Positions 8,997 to 19,490 of a stretch of 64,000 nucleotides of DNA are shown here, in pieces (position 1 is the first letter of the stretch; the number at the start of each line of letters is the position of its first letter). Origin of the DNA: Spiroplasma endosymbiont of Amphimallon solstitiale (GTDB lineage: Bacteria; Bacillota_I; Bacilli_A; Mycoplasmatales; VBWQ01); contig NZ_OZ034999.1 of the NCBI RefSeq assembly GCF_964030965.1, forward strand, positions 248,001 to 312,000, read 5' to 3'. The notes beneath the pieces are model-generated. The model ran no database searches. It was not told the DNA's origin and was given only the letters and a program-made list of their open reading frames with translations. Made by a program: the position numbers and the translations under genes.

Positions 8997-9647
8997 TTTT
9001 TGTATTAATAAATAATTAATATTTTTATTTTGTTTAATAAATTTTTCTTCATATTCAGTTTTAATAAATGCTTCATCATTTTTTATTATATTATTATCTT
9101 GATGTAGATTGATTGTATATTCTAATAAATTTCATTTATTTTTTTGAAATTCCAAAAGTGAATAATTAAATAAATTGTTATTATCTGTTTTAAAGTGAAG
9201 TTGTCCATTTTTTATTAAAATTTTTTTGTATATTTCTAAAAATTTTTGGTATGTTAATCTTCTTTTAAAATGTCTTTTTTTAGGTCATGGATCAGAAAAA
9301 TTTAAATAAATTTTATTAATTTCATTATTGGCAAAAAAATCTTTTAAATTTATGGCATCTTCTATAATTATTTTTAAATTACATAATTTATTTTCAATTA
9401 ATTTTTTTAATAGTATAGTTACAATAGAAATGTTTTTTTCAATAGCAATATAATTTTGATTTGAATTTTGTTTAGCAAGATTTATAATGAAATTTCCTTT
9501 GCCACTTCCAATTTCAATATTGATTGGATTTTTATTTTGAAATATTTTTTTATTTCATTTCCCTTTGTAATTATAGGGATCATTAATACATAAATTATTA
9601 TGTGTTAAAATAAATTCTTTTGCTCATGGCTTATTTCTTACTCTCAT
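8979..9647 (-). CDS. trmB: tRNA (guanine-N7-)-methyltransferase TrmB, 222 aa
   Basis: Transfers methyl from S-adenosylmethionine to N7 of G46 in tRNA, in the cytoplasm. The start MRVRNKPWAKEF is typical. The SAM-binding motif [12 protein letters not shown] lies near residue 43, and the family signature NFSDPWPKKRH, which contacts the tRNA guanine, lies near residue 115. The length fits the family. Three Trp codons are TGA. The last three codons and the stop (IEV-TAA) fall inside the palindromic terminator. Confidence 0.92.
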
Positions 9648-9865
9648 TGTAATTCCTTTTCTAATTTAATCAACATAGTTGTTATAAAAGTGTAACTTAC
9701 TAATTTTAGAATTATATCAAAATTGAAGTTTAAATATCTTTTGCTAAAAGAATTTCATTATTATATTTATATCATGTAATATTTTTATTTAAATAAATTT
9801 TGTGAAATATTATAATTATATATTACCTTTTACTTTTTTAAAGTAAGAAAATAATAAAAAAATAA

Positions 9866-10028
9866 TTTTAATTATGTAGAAAAGTATGGATGACCAAAAA
9901 TTATTCATCAATTTACACTTAAAATATTATTTTTAATTAAAAATTTGTTAAAAGTAACATTATTTAGTGTAAAAATTCTCTAAAAATAACACTTTATCAT
10001 GTATCATTACTTTTCTACAAAATTAAAG
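9866..10028 (-). mobile_element. 163-bp MITE-like element, copy 6
   Basis: Full-length copy with target duplication aaaaataa (9858-9865 and 10029-10036). It is the closest mobile copy to the ribosomal operon, ending about 120 bases upstream of its likely promoter. Confidence 0.95.
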
Positions 10029-10149
10029 AAAAATAATGGTATTTTATTATTTTTTTAATAAAAATCTTTATTTTTTACAACTAAATTAATAGTTAAAAGA
10101 TTATGACCAAAAAACCCATTATTTTTTTTGTTTTTTTTGTATTTTGCTA

Positions 10150-10179
10150 TTCCCTTTTACCATTACACTATGTTATACT
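10150..10179 (+). promoter_or_regulatory. Probable promoter of the S10 operon
   Basis: The -10 box TATACT at 10174-10179 is preceded by TGT (extended -10). A weak -35 (TTCCCT) lies 18 bases upstream. It is the best promoter-like site before rpsJ, about 110 bases from its start codon. Not proven. Confidence 0.45.
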
Positions 10180-10290
10180 TACAAGGCGTGATTGTTATGT
10201 ATAAATTCTGATACACTGATATCAGTTGTCATTATATCACATGTTTTGTTCTTTATTTTATTAAAAATCGTTCTAAGGAGGATATAGCCA

Positions 10291-10668
10291 ATGGCAATCA
10301 TAGGAGATAAAGTAAAAATTCGTTTAGAAAGTTATGATCACTCAGCTATTGACCAAATAGCACAGAAAATTAAAGATGTGTTAAAAAAAGAAGGTGCTGA
10401 AGTGGTAGGTCCAATTCCATTACCAACTCATAAAGAAATTTTCACTATTCTTCGTTCACCGCATAAACATAAAGATTCACGTGAACAATTTGAAAAGAGA
10501 ACTCACAAAAGAATTATTGGTGCACAATTATCACCAAAATCTTTAAATGCTCTAAGTGGACTTACTATCCCTAATAGTGTTAGTATTTCTTTGATAATCG
10601 AATCTAAAGATGAAAAAAAATCAACTTTAAATCAAGTATCAAAAAAGATTAATAAAAAAAATCATTAA
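10291..10668 (+). CDS. rpsJ: 30S ribosomal protein S10, 125 aa
   Basis: Part of the 30S head and first gene of the operon. The N-terminal core ([21 protein letters not shown]) and the loop region ([23 protein letters not shown]) match S10. It is longer than the usual 100-105 residues because of a Lys/Ser-rich C-terminal tail of about 20 residues. A strong AAGGAGG site lies 9 bases upstream of the ATG. Confidence 0.97.
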   Translation: MAIIGDKVKIRLESYDHSAIDQIAQKIKDVLKKEGAEVVGPIPLPTHKEIFTILRSPHKHKDSREQFEKRTHKRIIGAQLSPKSLNALSGLTIPNSVSISLIIESKDEKKSTLNQVSKKINKKNH

Positions 10669-10714
10669 AATCGATAAATATTAATTATTTACAACATATT
10701 CCAAGGAGGAAATT

Positions 10715-11407
10715 ATGAAAGGAATCTTAGGTAAGAAACTAGGAATGTCACAAGTTTTCTTAAACAACGGACAACTAGTTCCAGTAACAATTATCGAAGT
10801 ACAACCAAATGTAGTAAGTCAAGTTAAAACAAATGTAAAAGACAAATATAGTAGTTTACAACTTGCAACGTTCGATCTTCGCGTTACTTTATCAAACAAA
10901 CCAACAATCGGACACTTTAAAAAAGCCGACAGTCAACCTAAGCGCTTCGTGAAAGAAATTCGTAACATGAACGGATTTAATCATAAAGATCTTATTAATG
11001 TTGCTGACGTATTCACAGCAGGTGAATTCGTTGATGTCCAAGGAACTTCTAAAGGTAAAGGATTTACAGGACGCATTAAACGTCATAATCAATCACGTGG
11101 TCCAATGGGTCATGGATCAGGTTTACATCGTCAAATGGGTTCAACAGGTTCTATTAATGCTAACCGTGTGTTTAAATCACAACCAATGCCAGGGCAAATG
11201 GGAAATGTTAAACGTAGTGTTGCTAACTTAGAAGTTATTAAAGTAGATAAAGAAAATAATTATCTTTTAGTAAAAGGTTCAGTTCCAGGACCAAAACAAG
11301 GCTTTCTTGTTATTAAACAAGCAGTTAAAAAACCAATTCTCAAAACCCCAGTATCATTAGTTGTTAGAAATCAAAATACTACAACCGAAGTTACTGATGG
11401 TCAATAA
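10715..11407 (+). CDS. rplC: 50S ribosomal protein L3, 230 aa
   Basis: Binds near the 3' end of 23S rRNA and helps start 50S assembly. The start [15 protein letters not shown] and the glycine-rich loop that reaches toward the peptidyl transferase centre ([19 protein letters not shown]) are present. It is 46 bases after rpsJ, with an AAGGAGG site. A short C-terminal extension ends TTTEVTDGQ. Confidence 0.97.
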   Translation: MKGILGKKLGMSQVFLNNGQLVPVTIIEVQPNVVSQVKTNVKDKYSSLQLATFDLRVTLSNKPTIGHFKKADSQPKRFVKEIRNMNGFNHKDLINVADVFTAGEFVDVQGTSKGKGFTGRIKRHNQSRGPMGHGSGLHRQMGSTGSINANRVFKSQPMPGQMGNVKRSVANLEVIKVDKENNYLLVKGSVPGPKQGFLVIKQAVKKPILKTPVSLVVRNQNTTTEVTDGQ

Positions 11408-11430
11408 AGTTAATTATGGAGGATAGCAAA

Positions 11431-12060
11431 ATGAAAATTAATGTTGTTAACAACGCTGGAACAAAAGTTAGCGAATTAACTTTAAACGAAAAAATTTGAG
11501 GAATTGAACCCCACAAGCAAGCGCAGTTTGATAGTTTATTAAGTTATAATGCTACAAAACGTCAAGGAACACACGCTGTTAAAAGTCGTGCTGAAGTTGC
11601 TGGCGGTGGTAGAAAACCATGAAAACAAAAAGGAACAGGGAATGCGCGTCAAGGCTCAATTCGTTCACCACAATGAAAAGGTGGGGGGATTGTTTTTGGA
11701 CCAAATACTGATCGTAATTATTTAATTGGATTACCAAAAAAAGTAAGAAGATTGGCAATAAAATCAGCATTGGCTGCCAAATTCCAAAATAAAAACATAG
11801 TTGTAATTGATGAATTAAACTTTGAAAAACCTTCAACTAAAATTATGTTAGAAACTTTAAAAGTTTTAGAATTAGCAAACAATAAAACACTAATTGTTTC
11901 AGGAATAAGCAATAAAGAAACAGTTATTAAATCAGGTCGCAATTTACCTAGAACAACAACAATCGCTGCTAATAGTATTAATATTTACGATTTATTAAAT
12001 GCTAAAAAAGTATTGTTTACTACTGAGGCAATTAAAATCGTTGAGGAGGCTTTAATTTAA
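11431..12060 (+). CDS. rplD: 50S ribosomal protein L4, 209 aa
   Basis: 23S rRNA-binding protein whose long loop lines the exit tunnel. The loop signature [24 protein letters not shown] segment (residues about 48-66) and the following [11 protein letters not shown] are clear. The full length needs TGA read as Trp at four places, so only its 3' half shows as an open frame under the standard code. It ends one base before rplW starts, a tightly coupled pair. Confidence 0.96.
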
Positions 12061-12061
12061 T

Positions 12062-12355
12062 ATGCATTTAAGTGAAGTTATAGTAAAACCAGTATTAACT
12101 GAGAAAACTTATAAACAAATGGCTGAAGGTATCTATACATTTACTGTTAACCGTAAAGCTAATAAAAGTCACGTTAAAAAAGCCTTTGAACAGATTTTTG
12201 AAGTTAAAGTAGCAGACGTTAATATTATTAATAGTAAACCAAAAACTAAAACTGTTGGTAGATTTGTTGGAAAAACATCGGCAGTAAAAAAAGCTCTTAT
12301 TAAATTAGCTCCTGGTGAACAATTAAGTTTGTTTAGTTCTGAAGAACAAAGCTAA
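12062..12355 (+). CDS. rplW: 50S ribosomal protein L23, 97 aa
   Basis: Sits at the polypeptide exit and docks SRP and trigger factor. The start MHLSEVIVKPVLTEKT and the segment YTFTVNRKANKSHVKKAFEQ are typical. Length is normal. It starts one base after rplD; the GAGGAGG inside the end of rplD (near 12042-12048) serves as the ribosome binding site. Confidence 0.96.
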   Translation: MHLSEVIVKPVLTEKTYKQMAEGIYTFTVNRKANKSHVKKAFEQIFEVKVADVNIINSKPKTKTVGRFVGKTSAVKKALIKLAPGEQLSLFSSEEQS

Positions 12356-12379
12356 TGAGATTGGAAGGAGAAAAAAACA

Positions 12380-13243
12380 ATGGCAATTAGAAAAATTAAT
12401 CCCACTACTGCAGGAAGACGTAATATGACCGTTCTGGATTACAAACAGAACTTAACTATTGGTAATAGCCCTGAAAAATCTTTATTAGTAAATTTAGTTA
12501 AACAAGCTGGTAGAAATAATCAAGGTAAAATTACAGTAAGACATCAAGGTAATGGTCATAAGGTTAAATACCGTGTTATTGATTTTAAACGTAACAAAGA
12601 CAATGTAGTTGGAACAGTTAAAACAATTGAATACGATCCAAATCGTAATGCTAACATTTGTCTTATTTCTTATCTTGATGGTGAAAAGCGTTATATCTTA
12701 GCACCAAAAGGAACCAAAGTAGGAGATAAGTTATTAAGTGGTGAAAACAGTGATACTGTTAAAATTGATATTACTGTTGGTAACTGTTTACCATTATCAC
12801 AAATTCCACAAGGAACAGTTGTTCATAATGTTGAATTAAAACCAGGTAAAGGTGGACAAATGGCACGAAGTGCTGGTGGTAGTGTTCAAATTCTTGGTCG
12901 TGATGAAACAGCTAAGTATACATTATTAAAATTAACATCAGGTGAAGTTAGAAAAGTATTAAGTAATTGTCGAGCTACAATTGGTACAGTTGGAAATGAT
13001 GATCATAACTTAGTAAACATTGGTAAAGCGGGAAGAAATCGTTGAAAAGGAATTAGACCTACTGTTCGTGGTAGTGTTATGAATCCAAATGATCACCCAC
13101 ATGGTGGAGGAGAAGGTAAAGCCCCAATCGGAAGAAAAGCTCCAGTAACACCATGAGGTAAAAAAGCATTAGGTTTAAAAACTCGTGATAGTAAAAAAGC
13201 ATCAAATAAATTAATTGTACGAAGAAGAAATGCAACAAAGTAG
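12380..13243 (+). CDS. rplB: 50S ribosomal protein L2, 287 aa
   Basis: Large 23S rRNA-binding protein needed for subunit joining and peptidyl transfer. It starts [16 protein letters not shown] and ends in a basic tail ([11 protein letters not shown]). The conserved histidine motif [10 protein letters not shown] has its key His at about residue 239. TGA encodes Trp in NRWKGIRP and TPWGKK. An AAGGAG site lies upstream. Length matches the family. Confidence 0.97.
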
Positions 13244-13257
13244 GAGGAAAGTAATAT

Positions 13258-13530
13258 ATGTCAAGATCTTTAAAAAAAGGACCCTTTGCTGATAGTCATT
13301 TATTAAACAAAGTGGAAACTCAAAATAAAAATAAATCAAAAAAAATTATTCAAACTTGATCTCGTCGTTCAACAATTTTCCCACAATTTGTTGGACATAC
13401 ATTCGGTGTACATAATGGCAAAACACATTTACCTGTATATGTAACAGAAGATATGGTTGGTCATAAATTAGGAGAATTCGCACCCACACGTAAGTTTGGT
13501 GGTCACGGTTCTGACAAGAAAAAGCGTTAG
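13258..13530 (+). CDS. rpsS: 30S ribosomal protein S19, 90 aa
   Basis: Binds 16S rRNA in the head with S13. The start [16 protein letters not shown] and the segment [17 protein letters not shown] are characteristic, and the end is GHGSDKKKR. The start follows AGGAGGAAAGTAAT, 14 bases after the rplB stop. One Trp codon is TGA. Confidence 0.97.
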
Positions 13531-13542
13531 GAGATAGAAATT

Positions 13543-13875
13543 ATGGAAGCAAAAGCTCATTTAGATAAATTACGCATTAGTCCAAGAAAAGTGCGTTTAG
13601 TAGCCGATTTAGTTCGTGATAATGCTGTTGCCAAAGCTCTAGTAATTCTAGCTCATGAAAAAAAACGCGCAGCACAGCCAATTATAAAATTAATTAATTC
13701 AGCAGTTGCTAATGCTGCTAATAACTATGGAATGGAAGCCAACAAATTACGTATTAAGGAAATATTTGTAAATGAAGGTCCAACTATGAAAAGATTTATG
13801 CCCCGTGCTCATGGTAGAGCATATCAAATCTTAAAAAGAACAAGCAAAATCACTATCGTGGTTAGCGATAATTAG
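13543..13875 (+). CDS. rplV: 50S ribosomal protein L22, 110 aa
   Basis: Tunnel-lining 50S protein. It starts [20 protein letters not shown]. The conserved hairpin end [20 protein letters not shown], the macrolide-relevant loop, is intact. It lies 12 bases after rpsS with a GGAGA site. Length is normal. Confidence 0.97.
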   Translation: MEAKAHLDKLRISPRKVRLVADLVRDNAVAKALVILAHEKKRAAQPIIKLINSAVANAANNYGMEANKLRIKEIFVNEGPTMKRFMPRAHGRAYQILKRTSKITIVVSDN

Positions 13876-13891
13876 GAGGTAAATAAGTAAT

Positions 13892-14635
13892 ATGGGTCAC
13901 AAAGTTAGTCCAAATGGATTAAGATATGGTATCAATAAAGATTGACAATCACGTTGATATGCAACTAGTAACGAAGATTTAGCAAAATGAATTTTAGAAG
14001 ACCACAAAATTAGAAAAGCACTATTTGCGCATTTAAAAACTTCTGGTGTTTCTAAAATTGAAATCGAAAGAACTAAATCACAAATTACCTTATTTATCCA
14101 CTGTGTTCGTGTTGGTTCAGTTTTAGGGCAAGGCGGTTCAAACATTGAAGTATTAACAACACTAGTTCGTAAAACAATTAAAAATCGTAAAATAGGTATT
14201 AGAATTAATGTTGTTGAAATTAAAAATCCTGATATTGATGCGCAAACAATTGCTAATACATTAGCACAACAAATAAGCAATCGTATGTCACATCGTACAA
14301 CACAAAAATTAGCAATTCGTAAAGCACTTCGTGCTGGAGCAAAGGGAATTAAAACTCGTGTTTCAGGAAGACTTGGTGAAGCGGATATGGCACGTGTTGA
14401 AGGTTATTCAGAAAGTAGTGTTCCTCTAGCAACATTACGTAGTAATATTGATTATGCTACTGCTGAGGCAAAAACAACTTTTGGTCAAATTGGTATTAAA
14501 GTTTGAGTATATAAAGGTGAAATTTTATCAGGAACTGACTCAACTCAACCTGAAATTATTTCAAAATATAATCAAAGAAATAATAACAATCGCCGAAATA
14601 ATTACTCACAACAACCACGTAAGGAGGTAAAGTAA
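13892..14635 (+). CDS. rpsC: 30S ribosomal protein S3, 247 aa
   Basis: mRNA-entry protein of the 30S head. It starts [18 protein letters not shown] and contains the KH-domain glycine loop ([15 protein letters not shown], about residues 70-84) and the conserved [20 protein letters not shown]. The C-terminal 30 residues are Asn/Arg/Gln-rich. Three Trp codons are TGA. The GAGG site for rplP lies inside its last codons. Confidence 0.96.
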
Positions 14636-14636
14636 G

Positions 14637-15122
14637 ATGGCTATACCTAAGAGATATAAACACTCTTGCGTCCACCGTTTAAGTTATGAAGGAACTGCAA
14701 AAGGTTGTAAAACAGTTGCTTTTGGAACTTACGGACTTCGTGCTGAAGAAGGTTCTTACATTACTGAAAGACAAATTGAAGCAGCCAGAGTAGCAATGAC
14801 ACGTTACATGAAACGTGGTGGAAAAGTTTGAATTAGAATCTTTCCACATTTACCAATTACTAGAAAACCAGCGGAAGTACGTATGGGTTCAGGAAAAGGT
14901 TCAATTGATCATTGAGTCTCAGTAGTAAAAGCAAAAACAGTTATGTTTGAAGTATCATATCCTAATGAAGCAACAGCACGTGAAGCATTGCGTCTTGCAA
15001 TGCACAAGTTGCCAATCAAATGTAAAATTGTTACTAGAGAAATAAAACCAACAGAAGAAGTAAAGGTTGCTAAAAATTTAACAACAGAATTGGGTGAAGC
15101 AAATGGAAATGCAAGTAATTAA
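14637..15122 (+). CDS. rplP: 50S ribosomal protein L16, 161 aa
   Basis: Binds 23S rRNA near the A-site tRNA. The N-terminal [20 protein letters not shown] is slightly diverged from the usual KRTKYRK start. The core ([20 protein letters not shown], then [20 protein letters not shown]) and the conserved [11 protein letters not shown] are clear. A longer C-terminal tail (to ...GNASN) extends it past the usual 137-144 residues. It starts one base after rpsC and overlaps the start of rpmC. Confidence 0.96.
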
Positions 15123-15597
15123 AAATAAATCAACTTTAGAATTACAACAACATGAAGAAACTCTTCGTGCACAATTGTTTGCTTTACGAATTCAAAGTTC
15201 GTTAGGTAAACTAGAAACTCCGCATATGATAAATAATCTTCGTAAGGATATTGCTCGTATTAAAACTGAATTAACTATCAGAATTAATAATGGTGAAAAA
15301 ATCAAACCATTACATATTAATAAAATGGTATTACCAGAAGAAAATAAAGAAAGCAAAAAAACTAAAAAAGTTGCTAAAGTTGATGATAAAAAAGATATTA
15401 AAGTTAAAACAATAACTAAATCAGAAGTTATTAAAGAATCAGATAAAATTGCTAAAAAAGAAGTTATTGAAAAAACAACTAAAGCAAAATCATCAAACAA
15501 AGAAGTTAAAAAAGTTACTGCTACTAAAGTAGAAAAACCATCTAAAAAACCTACAGTTAAGAAAACTGTGACACCAGCTAAGGAGGACAAAGAATAA
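15103..15597 (+). CDS. rpmC: 50S ribosomal protein L29 with long Lys-rich tail, 164 aa
   Basis: The N-terminal 60 residues form the L29 helical hairpin near the tunnel exit ([20 protein letters not shown], then [16 protein letters not shown]). About 100 more residues of Lys/Glu/Val/Thr-rich sequence follow, far beyond the usual 60-70 residues. I chose ATG 15103 because GGGTGAAG lies 6-10 bases upstream. A GTG at 15094 is open in the same frame but lacks a site. It overlaps rplP by 20 bases and rpsQ by one base (TAATG). The tail's role is unknown. Confidence 0.9.
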   Translation: MEMQVIKNKSTLELQQHEETLRAQLFALRIQSSLGKLETPHMINNLRKDIARIKTELTIRINNGEKIKPLHINKMVLPEENKESKKTKKVAKVDDKKDIKVKTITKSEVIKESDKIAKKEVIEKTTKAKSSNKEVKKVTATKVEKPSKKPTVKKTVTPAKEDKE

Positions 15598-15875
15598 TGA
15601 CAAATATTATTCCAAACAAACAACGTAAAACTTTTGTTGGAATTGTAAGTTCTGACAAAAATGATAAAACAATTACTGTTGTTGTTGAAACTTCAAAACA
15701 ACATCCAATGTACCATAAAAGTTTTAAGTCAACTAAAAAGTATCATGCCCATGATGAAACTAACCAAGCTAAAATTGGTGACAAGGTTGAAATCATTTCA
15801 ACTCGTCCACTTTCAGCTCTAAAACGCTTCCGTTTGTTAAAGATTATTGAATCTAAAACAAATAAAAAAGCTTAA
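15597..15875 (+). CDS. rpsQ: 30S ribosomal protein S17, 92 aa
   Basis: Primary 16S rRNA-binding protein. It contains [21 protein letters not shown], then [17 protein letters not shown] and [13 protein letters not shown], the OB-fold signature. It is translationally coupled to rpmC by TAATG, with AAGGAGG in the end of that gene. Confidence 0.96.
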   Translation: MTNIIPNKQRKTFVGIVSSDKNDKTITVVVETSKQHPMYHKSFKSTKKYHAHDETNQAKIGDKVEIISTRPLSALKRFRLLKIIESKTNKKA

Positions 15876-15896
15876 TTAACCAGGAGGATAAGAAAG

Positions 15897-16265
15897 ATGT
15901 TACAAAATCTATCGTGAGCCAATGTGGCTGACAACACTGGTATTAAAGAAGTTATGGTTATTAGAGTTTTGGGTGGTAGTACTAAAAAATTTGCTAAAAT
16001 TGGTGATATTGTTGTTTGTTCAGCAAAATCAGTAACACCTAATAGTGCAATGAAAAAAGGACAAGTTGTTAAAGCAGTTGTCGTACGTAGTAAATTTGGT
16101 GTAAAACGTAATGATGGTTCTTGTGTAAAATTTGATGATAATGCAGTAGTAATTATTAAAGAAGATAAAACGCCACGTGGTACTAGAGTATTTGGTGTCT
16201 TGGCTCGTGAAGTTAAAGAGCGTGGTTATAATAAAATTGCTTCTTTAGCAGAAGAAATTGTTTAG
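15897..16265 (+). CDS. rplN: 50S ribosomal protein L14, 122 aa
   Basis: Subunit-interface 50S protein. The start [20 protein letters not shown] has TGA as Trp at residue 7 and is preceded by AGGAGGATAAGAAAG. The end ([26 protein letters not shown]) is normal, split here only for length of quotation. The 122-residue length equals the family standard. Confidence 0.96.
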
Positions 16266-16278
16266 GAGGATGAAATAA

Positions 16279-16626
16279 ATGGCAAGCAAAAAGAAACCAG
16301 TTATTAGTCTTGATACTAAATTAAAAAGAGGCGACCAAATTAAAATCATTGCAGGAAAGCATAAAGGTCATACCGGACCAATTATCCAAGTACTTCGTGA
16401 AAAAAATCGTGTTATTATTGAAGGTATTACTGCTAAGAAAAATAAAAAACCTACTCAAAATGATCAAGAAGGTGGAATTGTGGAAGTAAAAACTAGTGTT
16501 CACATTTCTAATGTAATGATCCTTGATGGTAAAAAAGATAAAAAAGTAACAAAAATTGGGTACAAAATTGATAAAGATGGCAAAAAAATTCGTATTGCAC
16601 GAAGATCTGAAACAGAATTACGATAA
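16279..16626 (+). CDS. rplX: 50S ribosomal protein L24, 115 aa
   Basis: Assembly initiator of the 50S. The KOW motif (KRGDQIKIIAGKHKGHTGPI, about residues 16-35) is clear, followed by NRVIIEGITAKKNKKP and VHISNVMILD. AGGAGG in the gap gives the ribosome binding site. Confidence 0.96.
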   Translation: MASKKKPVISLDTKLKRGDQIKIIAGKHKGHTGPIIQVLREKNRVIIEGITAKKNKKPTQNDQEGGIVEVKTSVHISNVMILDGKKDKKVTKIGYKIDKDGKKIRIARRSETELR

Positions 16627-16647
16627 TAAAGGAGTAACAGCATAAAA

Positions 16648-17205
16648 ATGAATCGTTTACAAGAAAAATATAATAAAACTATTATTCCCCAATTGCAAAA
16701 AGAATTAAATTTTACATCAATAATGCAAGTACCCAAAATTGAAAAAGTTGTTATTAATATTGGCGTTGGAGATGCAAGTAGTAATCCAAAAGCCATTGAT
16801 AAATCAGTATCTGAATTATCAAAAATTACTGGTCAAAAACCAATTATCACTAAAGCAAAAAAATCAATTGCCGGCTTTAAATTAAGAGCAGGAATGCCAA
16901 TTGGTTGTAAAGTTACATTACGTGGCGAAAAAATGTATGATTTCCTTGATAAATTTATCTCAATTTCTTTACCAAGAATTCGTGATTTTCAAGGTTTATC
17001 AGCTAAAGCATTTGATCAAAATGGTAATTACACTGTTGGTATTAAAGAACAAATTATTTTCCCTGAAATTAATTATGAAGAAGTAGATAAAGTTCGTGGT
17101 ATGGAAATCTCAATTATTACCACAACATCAAATAATGCAACAGCATTAGTGTTATTAAAAAAAATAGGATTACCGTTTAAAAAACAAGGAAAGCAGGTGG
17201 CATAA
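16648..17205 (+). CDS. rplE: 50S ribosomal protein L5, 185 aa
   Basis: 5S rRNA-binding protein. It starts [20 protein letters not shown] and carries [19 protein letters not shown] and [20 protein letters not shown]. It ends one base before rpsZ, an operon-coupled arrangement. Length is normal. Confidence 0.97.
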   Translation: MNRLQEKYNKTIIPQLQKELNFTSIMQVPKIEKVVINIGVGDASSNPKAIDKSVSELSKITGQKPIITKAKKSIAGFKLRAGMPIGCKVTLRGEKMYDFLDKFISISLPRIRDFQGLSAKAFDQNGNYTVGIKEQIIFPEINYEEVDKVRGMEISIITTTSNNATALVLLKKIGLPFKKQGKQVA

Positions 17206-17206
17206 G

Positions 17207-17392
17207 ATGGCAAAAACTTCATTAAAAGTAAGACAAGCCCGTAAATCAAAGTTTAGTACGCAAGCATATACACGCTGTCAAAAGTGTGGCCGTCCTCATG
17301 CGGTTATTCGTAAATTTATGTTATGCCGTATTTGTTTTCGCGGTTTAGTATACCAAGGACAAATTCCTGGTATTAGAAAAGCATCATGATAG
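17207..17392 (+). CDS. rpsZ: 30S ribosomal protein S14, zinc-binding type, 61 aa
   Basis: Short S14 with four zinc-ligand cysteines, C24-x2-C27 and C40-x2-C43 ([10 protein letters not shown] and MLCRICFRG). It ends KASW, where the Trp is TGA followed directly by the true stop TAG. Reading TGA as stop loses the last residue. Confidence 0.96.
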
Positions 17393-17405
17393 GAGGTATA
17401 TAATT

Positions 17406-17810
17406 ATGATGACAGATCCAATAAGTAATATTTTAACAGTTATTCGTAATGCTATTAGCGCTGCGGATAGCAGTAAACATCGAGTAGTTAGTGTACCTTC
17501 TTCAAAACAACTAGTTAAGATAGCCGATATCTTGCAAAAAAATGGTTATATTGAAAAATATCGTGTTACTAAAGAAAATCCTAGCAAACCTAAATTAGAA
17601 CTTTTATTAGTTCATACTGGTAAAAGTCCAATTCTTGGTTTAAAAAGAATATCTAAACCAGGATTAAGAATGTATGCAAAATGTGAAGACTTACCAAGTG
17701 TGTTAAATGGTTATGGAATTGCAATCATTTCTACATCAAAAGGTATTATGACAAATAAACAAGCAAAAAAACTTGGTCTTGGTGGCGAAGTTCTTGCTTA
17801 TGTATGATAA
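17406..17810 (+). CDS. rpsH: 30S ribosomal protein S8, 134 aa
   Basis: 16S rRNA-binding protein. It starts MMTDPISNILTVIRNA; the second ATG is an equally good start. It ends GLGGEVLAYVW with TGA as Trp and TAA as stop. STSKGIMTNKQAKKLGLGG is the family C-terminal signature. An AGGAGG site lies upstream. Confidence 0.96.
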
Positions 17811-17822
17811 GGAGGAAACTAT

Positions 17823-18377
17823 ATGTCACGTATTGGTAACCGTATCCTTACCATTCCAGTAAATACTTCAATAACGCTAGATGCAAGTAACTTGTTAACT
17901 GTTACAGGAGCAAAAGGTTCTTTAAAAAAACTATTACCAAATGTTATTAAAATTAACGTTGATGAAGAGAAAAAAACAATTACTACAACAAGACCTGATG
18001 ATAACAAAAAAAATAAACAACTTCACGGAACAACTAATTCATTAATTAATGGAATGTTAGTTGGTGTATCAACAGGTTTCATGAAAGAATTAGAAATAAA
18101 TGGTGTTGGATATCGTGCTGCTGTCCAAGCTAATATCTTAAATTTAACATTAGGATATTCTCATCCTATTAAGTTTGAAATTCCGCAAGGAATTACCATT
18201 GTTGCTCCTAAACCAACAGTATTACAAATTAGTGGTATTGATAAACAATTAATTGGAGAAGTTGCAGCCAAAATTCGTAAATTCCGTAAACCAGAACCAT
18301 ATAAAGGTAAAGGAATTAAATATAAAAATGAACACATTCGTCGTAAGGAAGGAAAAGCTGCTGGTAAAGGTAAATAA
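17823..18377 (+). CDS. rplF: 50S ribosomal protein L6, 184 aa
   Basis: Stalk-base 50S protein. It starts [20 protein letters not shown] and ends with the conserved [20 protein letters not shown] followed by [17 protein letters not shown] lies 9 bases upstream. Length is normal. Confidence 0.97.
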   Translation: MSRIGNRILTIPVNTSITLDASNLLTVTGAKGSLKKLLPNVIKINVDEEKKTITTTRPDDNKKNKQLHGTTNSLINGMLVGVSTGFMKELEINGVGYRAAVQANILNLTLGYSHPIKFEIPQGITIVAPKPTVLQISGIDKQLIGEVAAKIRKFRKPEPYKGKGIKYKNEHIRRKEGKAAGKGK

Positions 18378-18407
18378 TCTTATACTGGCACTTAAGGAGA
18401 ATAGAAA

Positions 18408-18758
18408 ATGATTAATAAACAACAAGCTCGTAAAGTTCGTCATTATCGTATTCGTAGTAAAATTATGGGTACTAGTGAAAGACCACGCTTAAATATCTTT
18501 AAATCTAATAATAGTTTTTATGCTCAAATTATTGACGATACTGCTTCAAATACAATTATTGGTGTATCAACATTAACATTTAAAGATTTAGCATCAAAAA
18601 GCAATATAGATGCTGCTACTAAACTTGGAGAAACAATTGCTAATTTAGCTATTAAGAAAAAAATTAAAAAAGTGGTTTTTGATCGTGGTGGATATTTATA
18701 TCATGGTAAAGTGAAAGCATTCGCAGAAGCAGCGCGTAGTGCTGGATTAGAATTCTAA
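18408..18758 (+). CDS. rplR: 50S ribosomal protein L18, 116 aa
   Basis: 5S rRNA-binding protein of the central protuberance. It carries [20 protein letters not shown] near the N-terminus and ends [20 protein letters not shown] plus RSAGLEF. The start follows AAGGAGAATAGAAA. Confidence 0.97.
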   Translation: MINKQQARKVRHYRIRSKIMGTSERPRLNIFKSNNSFYAQIIDDTASNTIIGVSTLTFKDLASKSNIDAATKLGETIANLAIKKKIKKVVFDRGGYLYHGKVKAFAEAARSAGLEF

Positions 18759-18776
18759 AAAAGGAGAATTAAAAGT

Positions 18777-19481
18777 ATGAGTTTAGAAAATAAAAAAACA
18801 ATTATTGATGATAAAGAAAATACTGAAGTTCAAAAATCAGTAGCAAAACCTTCTGTTAAAGCAGAAGTAAAAAATCCTACTGGTAATGAAAATAAAATTA
18901 GACATACTAATTCATCACAACCAAGAAATAGCCACGATAAAAAAGAAAATAAAGTTCGTGAACCACGTAAAAATTTTGAACGTAAACCAAAAACTCCAAG
19001 TGAATTTATTGAAAAAGTGATTTGAATCAGAAAAATTAACAAAGTAACAACTGGGGGAAGAAGATTGCGTTTCTCTGCTGCTGTTGCTATTGGTAATGGT
19101 AAAGGAGTAGTTGGTTTTGGTATATCTAAAGCCAATGAAGTTCCTGATGCAATTAAAAAGGCAATTGAAGCTGCTCACAAAAATTTAACAACAATTACGA
19201 TAACTAAAAACAATAATTCTATTGTTCATGAAGTTAAAGGTAAATATTGTGGAAGTGAAATTTTATTAAAACCAGCTAAAGAAGGAATCGGAATTAAAGC
19301 TGGTGGATCTGCTCGTGATATTTTAGAATTAGCTGGTATTCATAATATTTATTCAAAAGCATTTAGATCTAGAAATAAAATTAATTTAGCTAGAGCAACA
19401 ATTGCAGGTCTTGGCAATGTTAAACCAGCAGAATATTTTATAAAAAATAAAAATCTTACTACTAAGCGTAGTAATGGTTAG
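18777..19481 (+). CDS. rpsE: 30S ribosomal protein S5 with long N-terminal extension, 234 aa
   Basis: The S5 fold (double-stranded RNA-binding part from about residue 80) carries KINKVTTGGRRLRFSAAVAI and the later GGSARDILELAGI. About 75 residues of charged, Lys/Asn/Glu-rich sequence precede it. Read with TGA as Trp (KVIWIRKI) the extension and the core are a single frame. The next gene is rplO; rpmD (L30), which normally lies between, is absent. Confidence 0.95.
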
Positions 19482-19490
19482 AGGTGGATT

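Larger units (their letters stand above)
9648..10290. other. Intergenic region upstream of the ribosomal operon
   Basis: Very AT-rich spacer between the divergent trmB gene and rpsJ. It contains one MITE (9866-10028) and, downstream of it, the likely ribosomal operon promoter and a leader of about 110 bases. The palindrome ACTGATATCAGT at 10215-10226 lies in the leader. No coding potential is seen. Confidence 0.7.

Noticed and set aside
11579..11942. Minus-strand frames over rplD
   Set aside because: They are shadows of the real L4 gene, which is open when TGA is read as Trp.
18777..19025. Separate small gene before rpsE
   Set aside because: TGA at 19023 is Trp; the segment is the N-terminal extension of S5.
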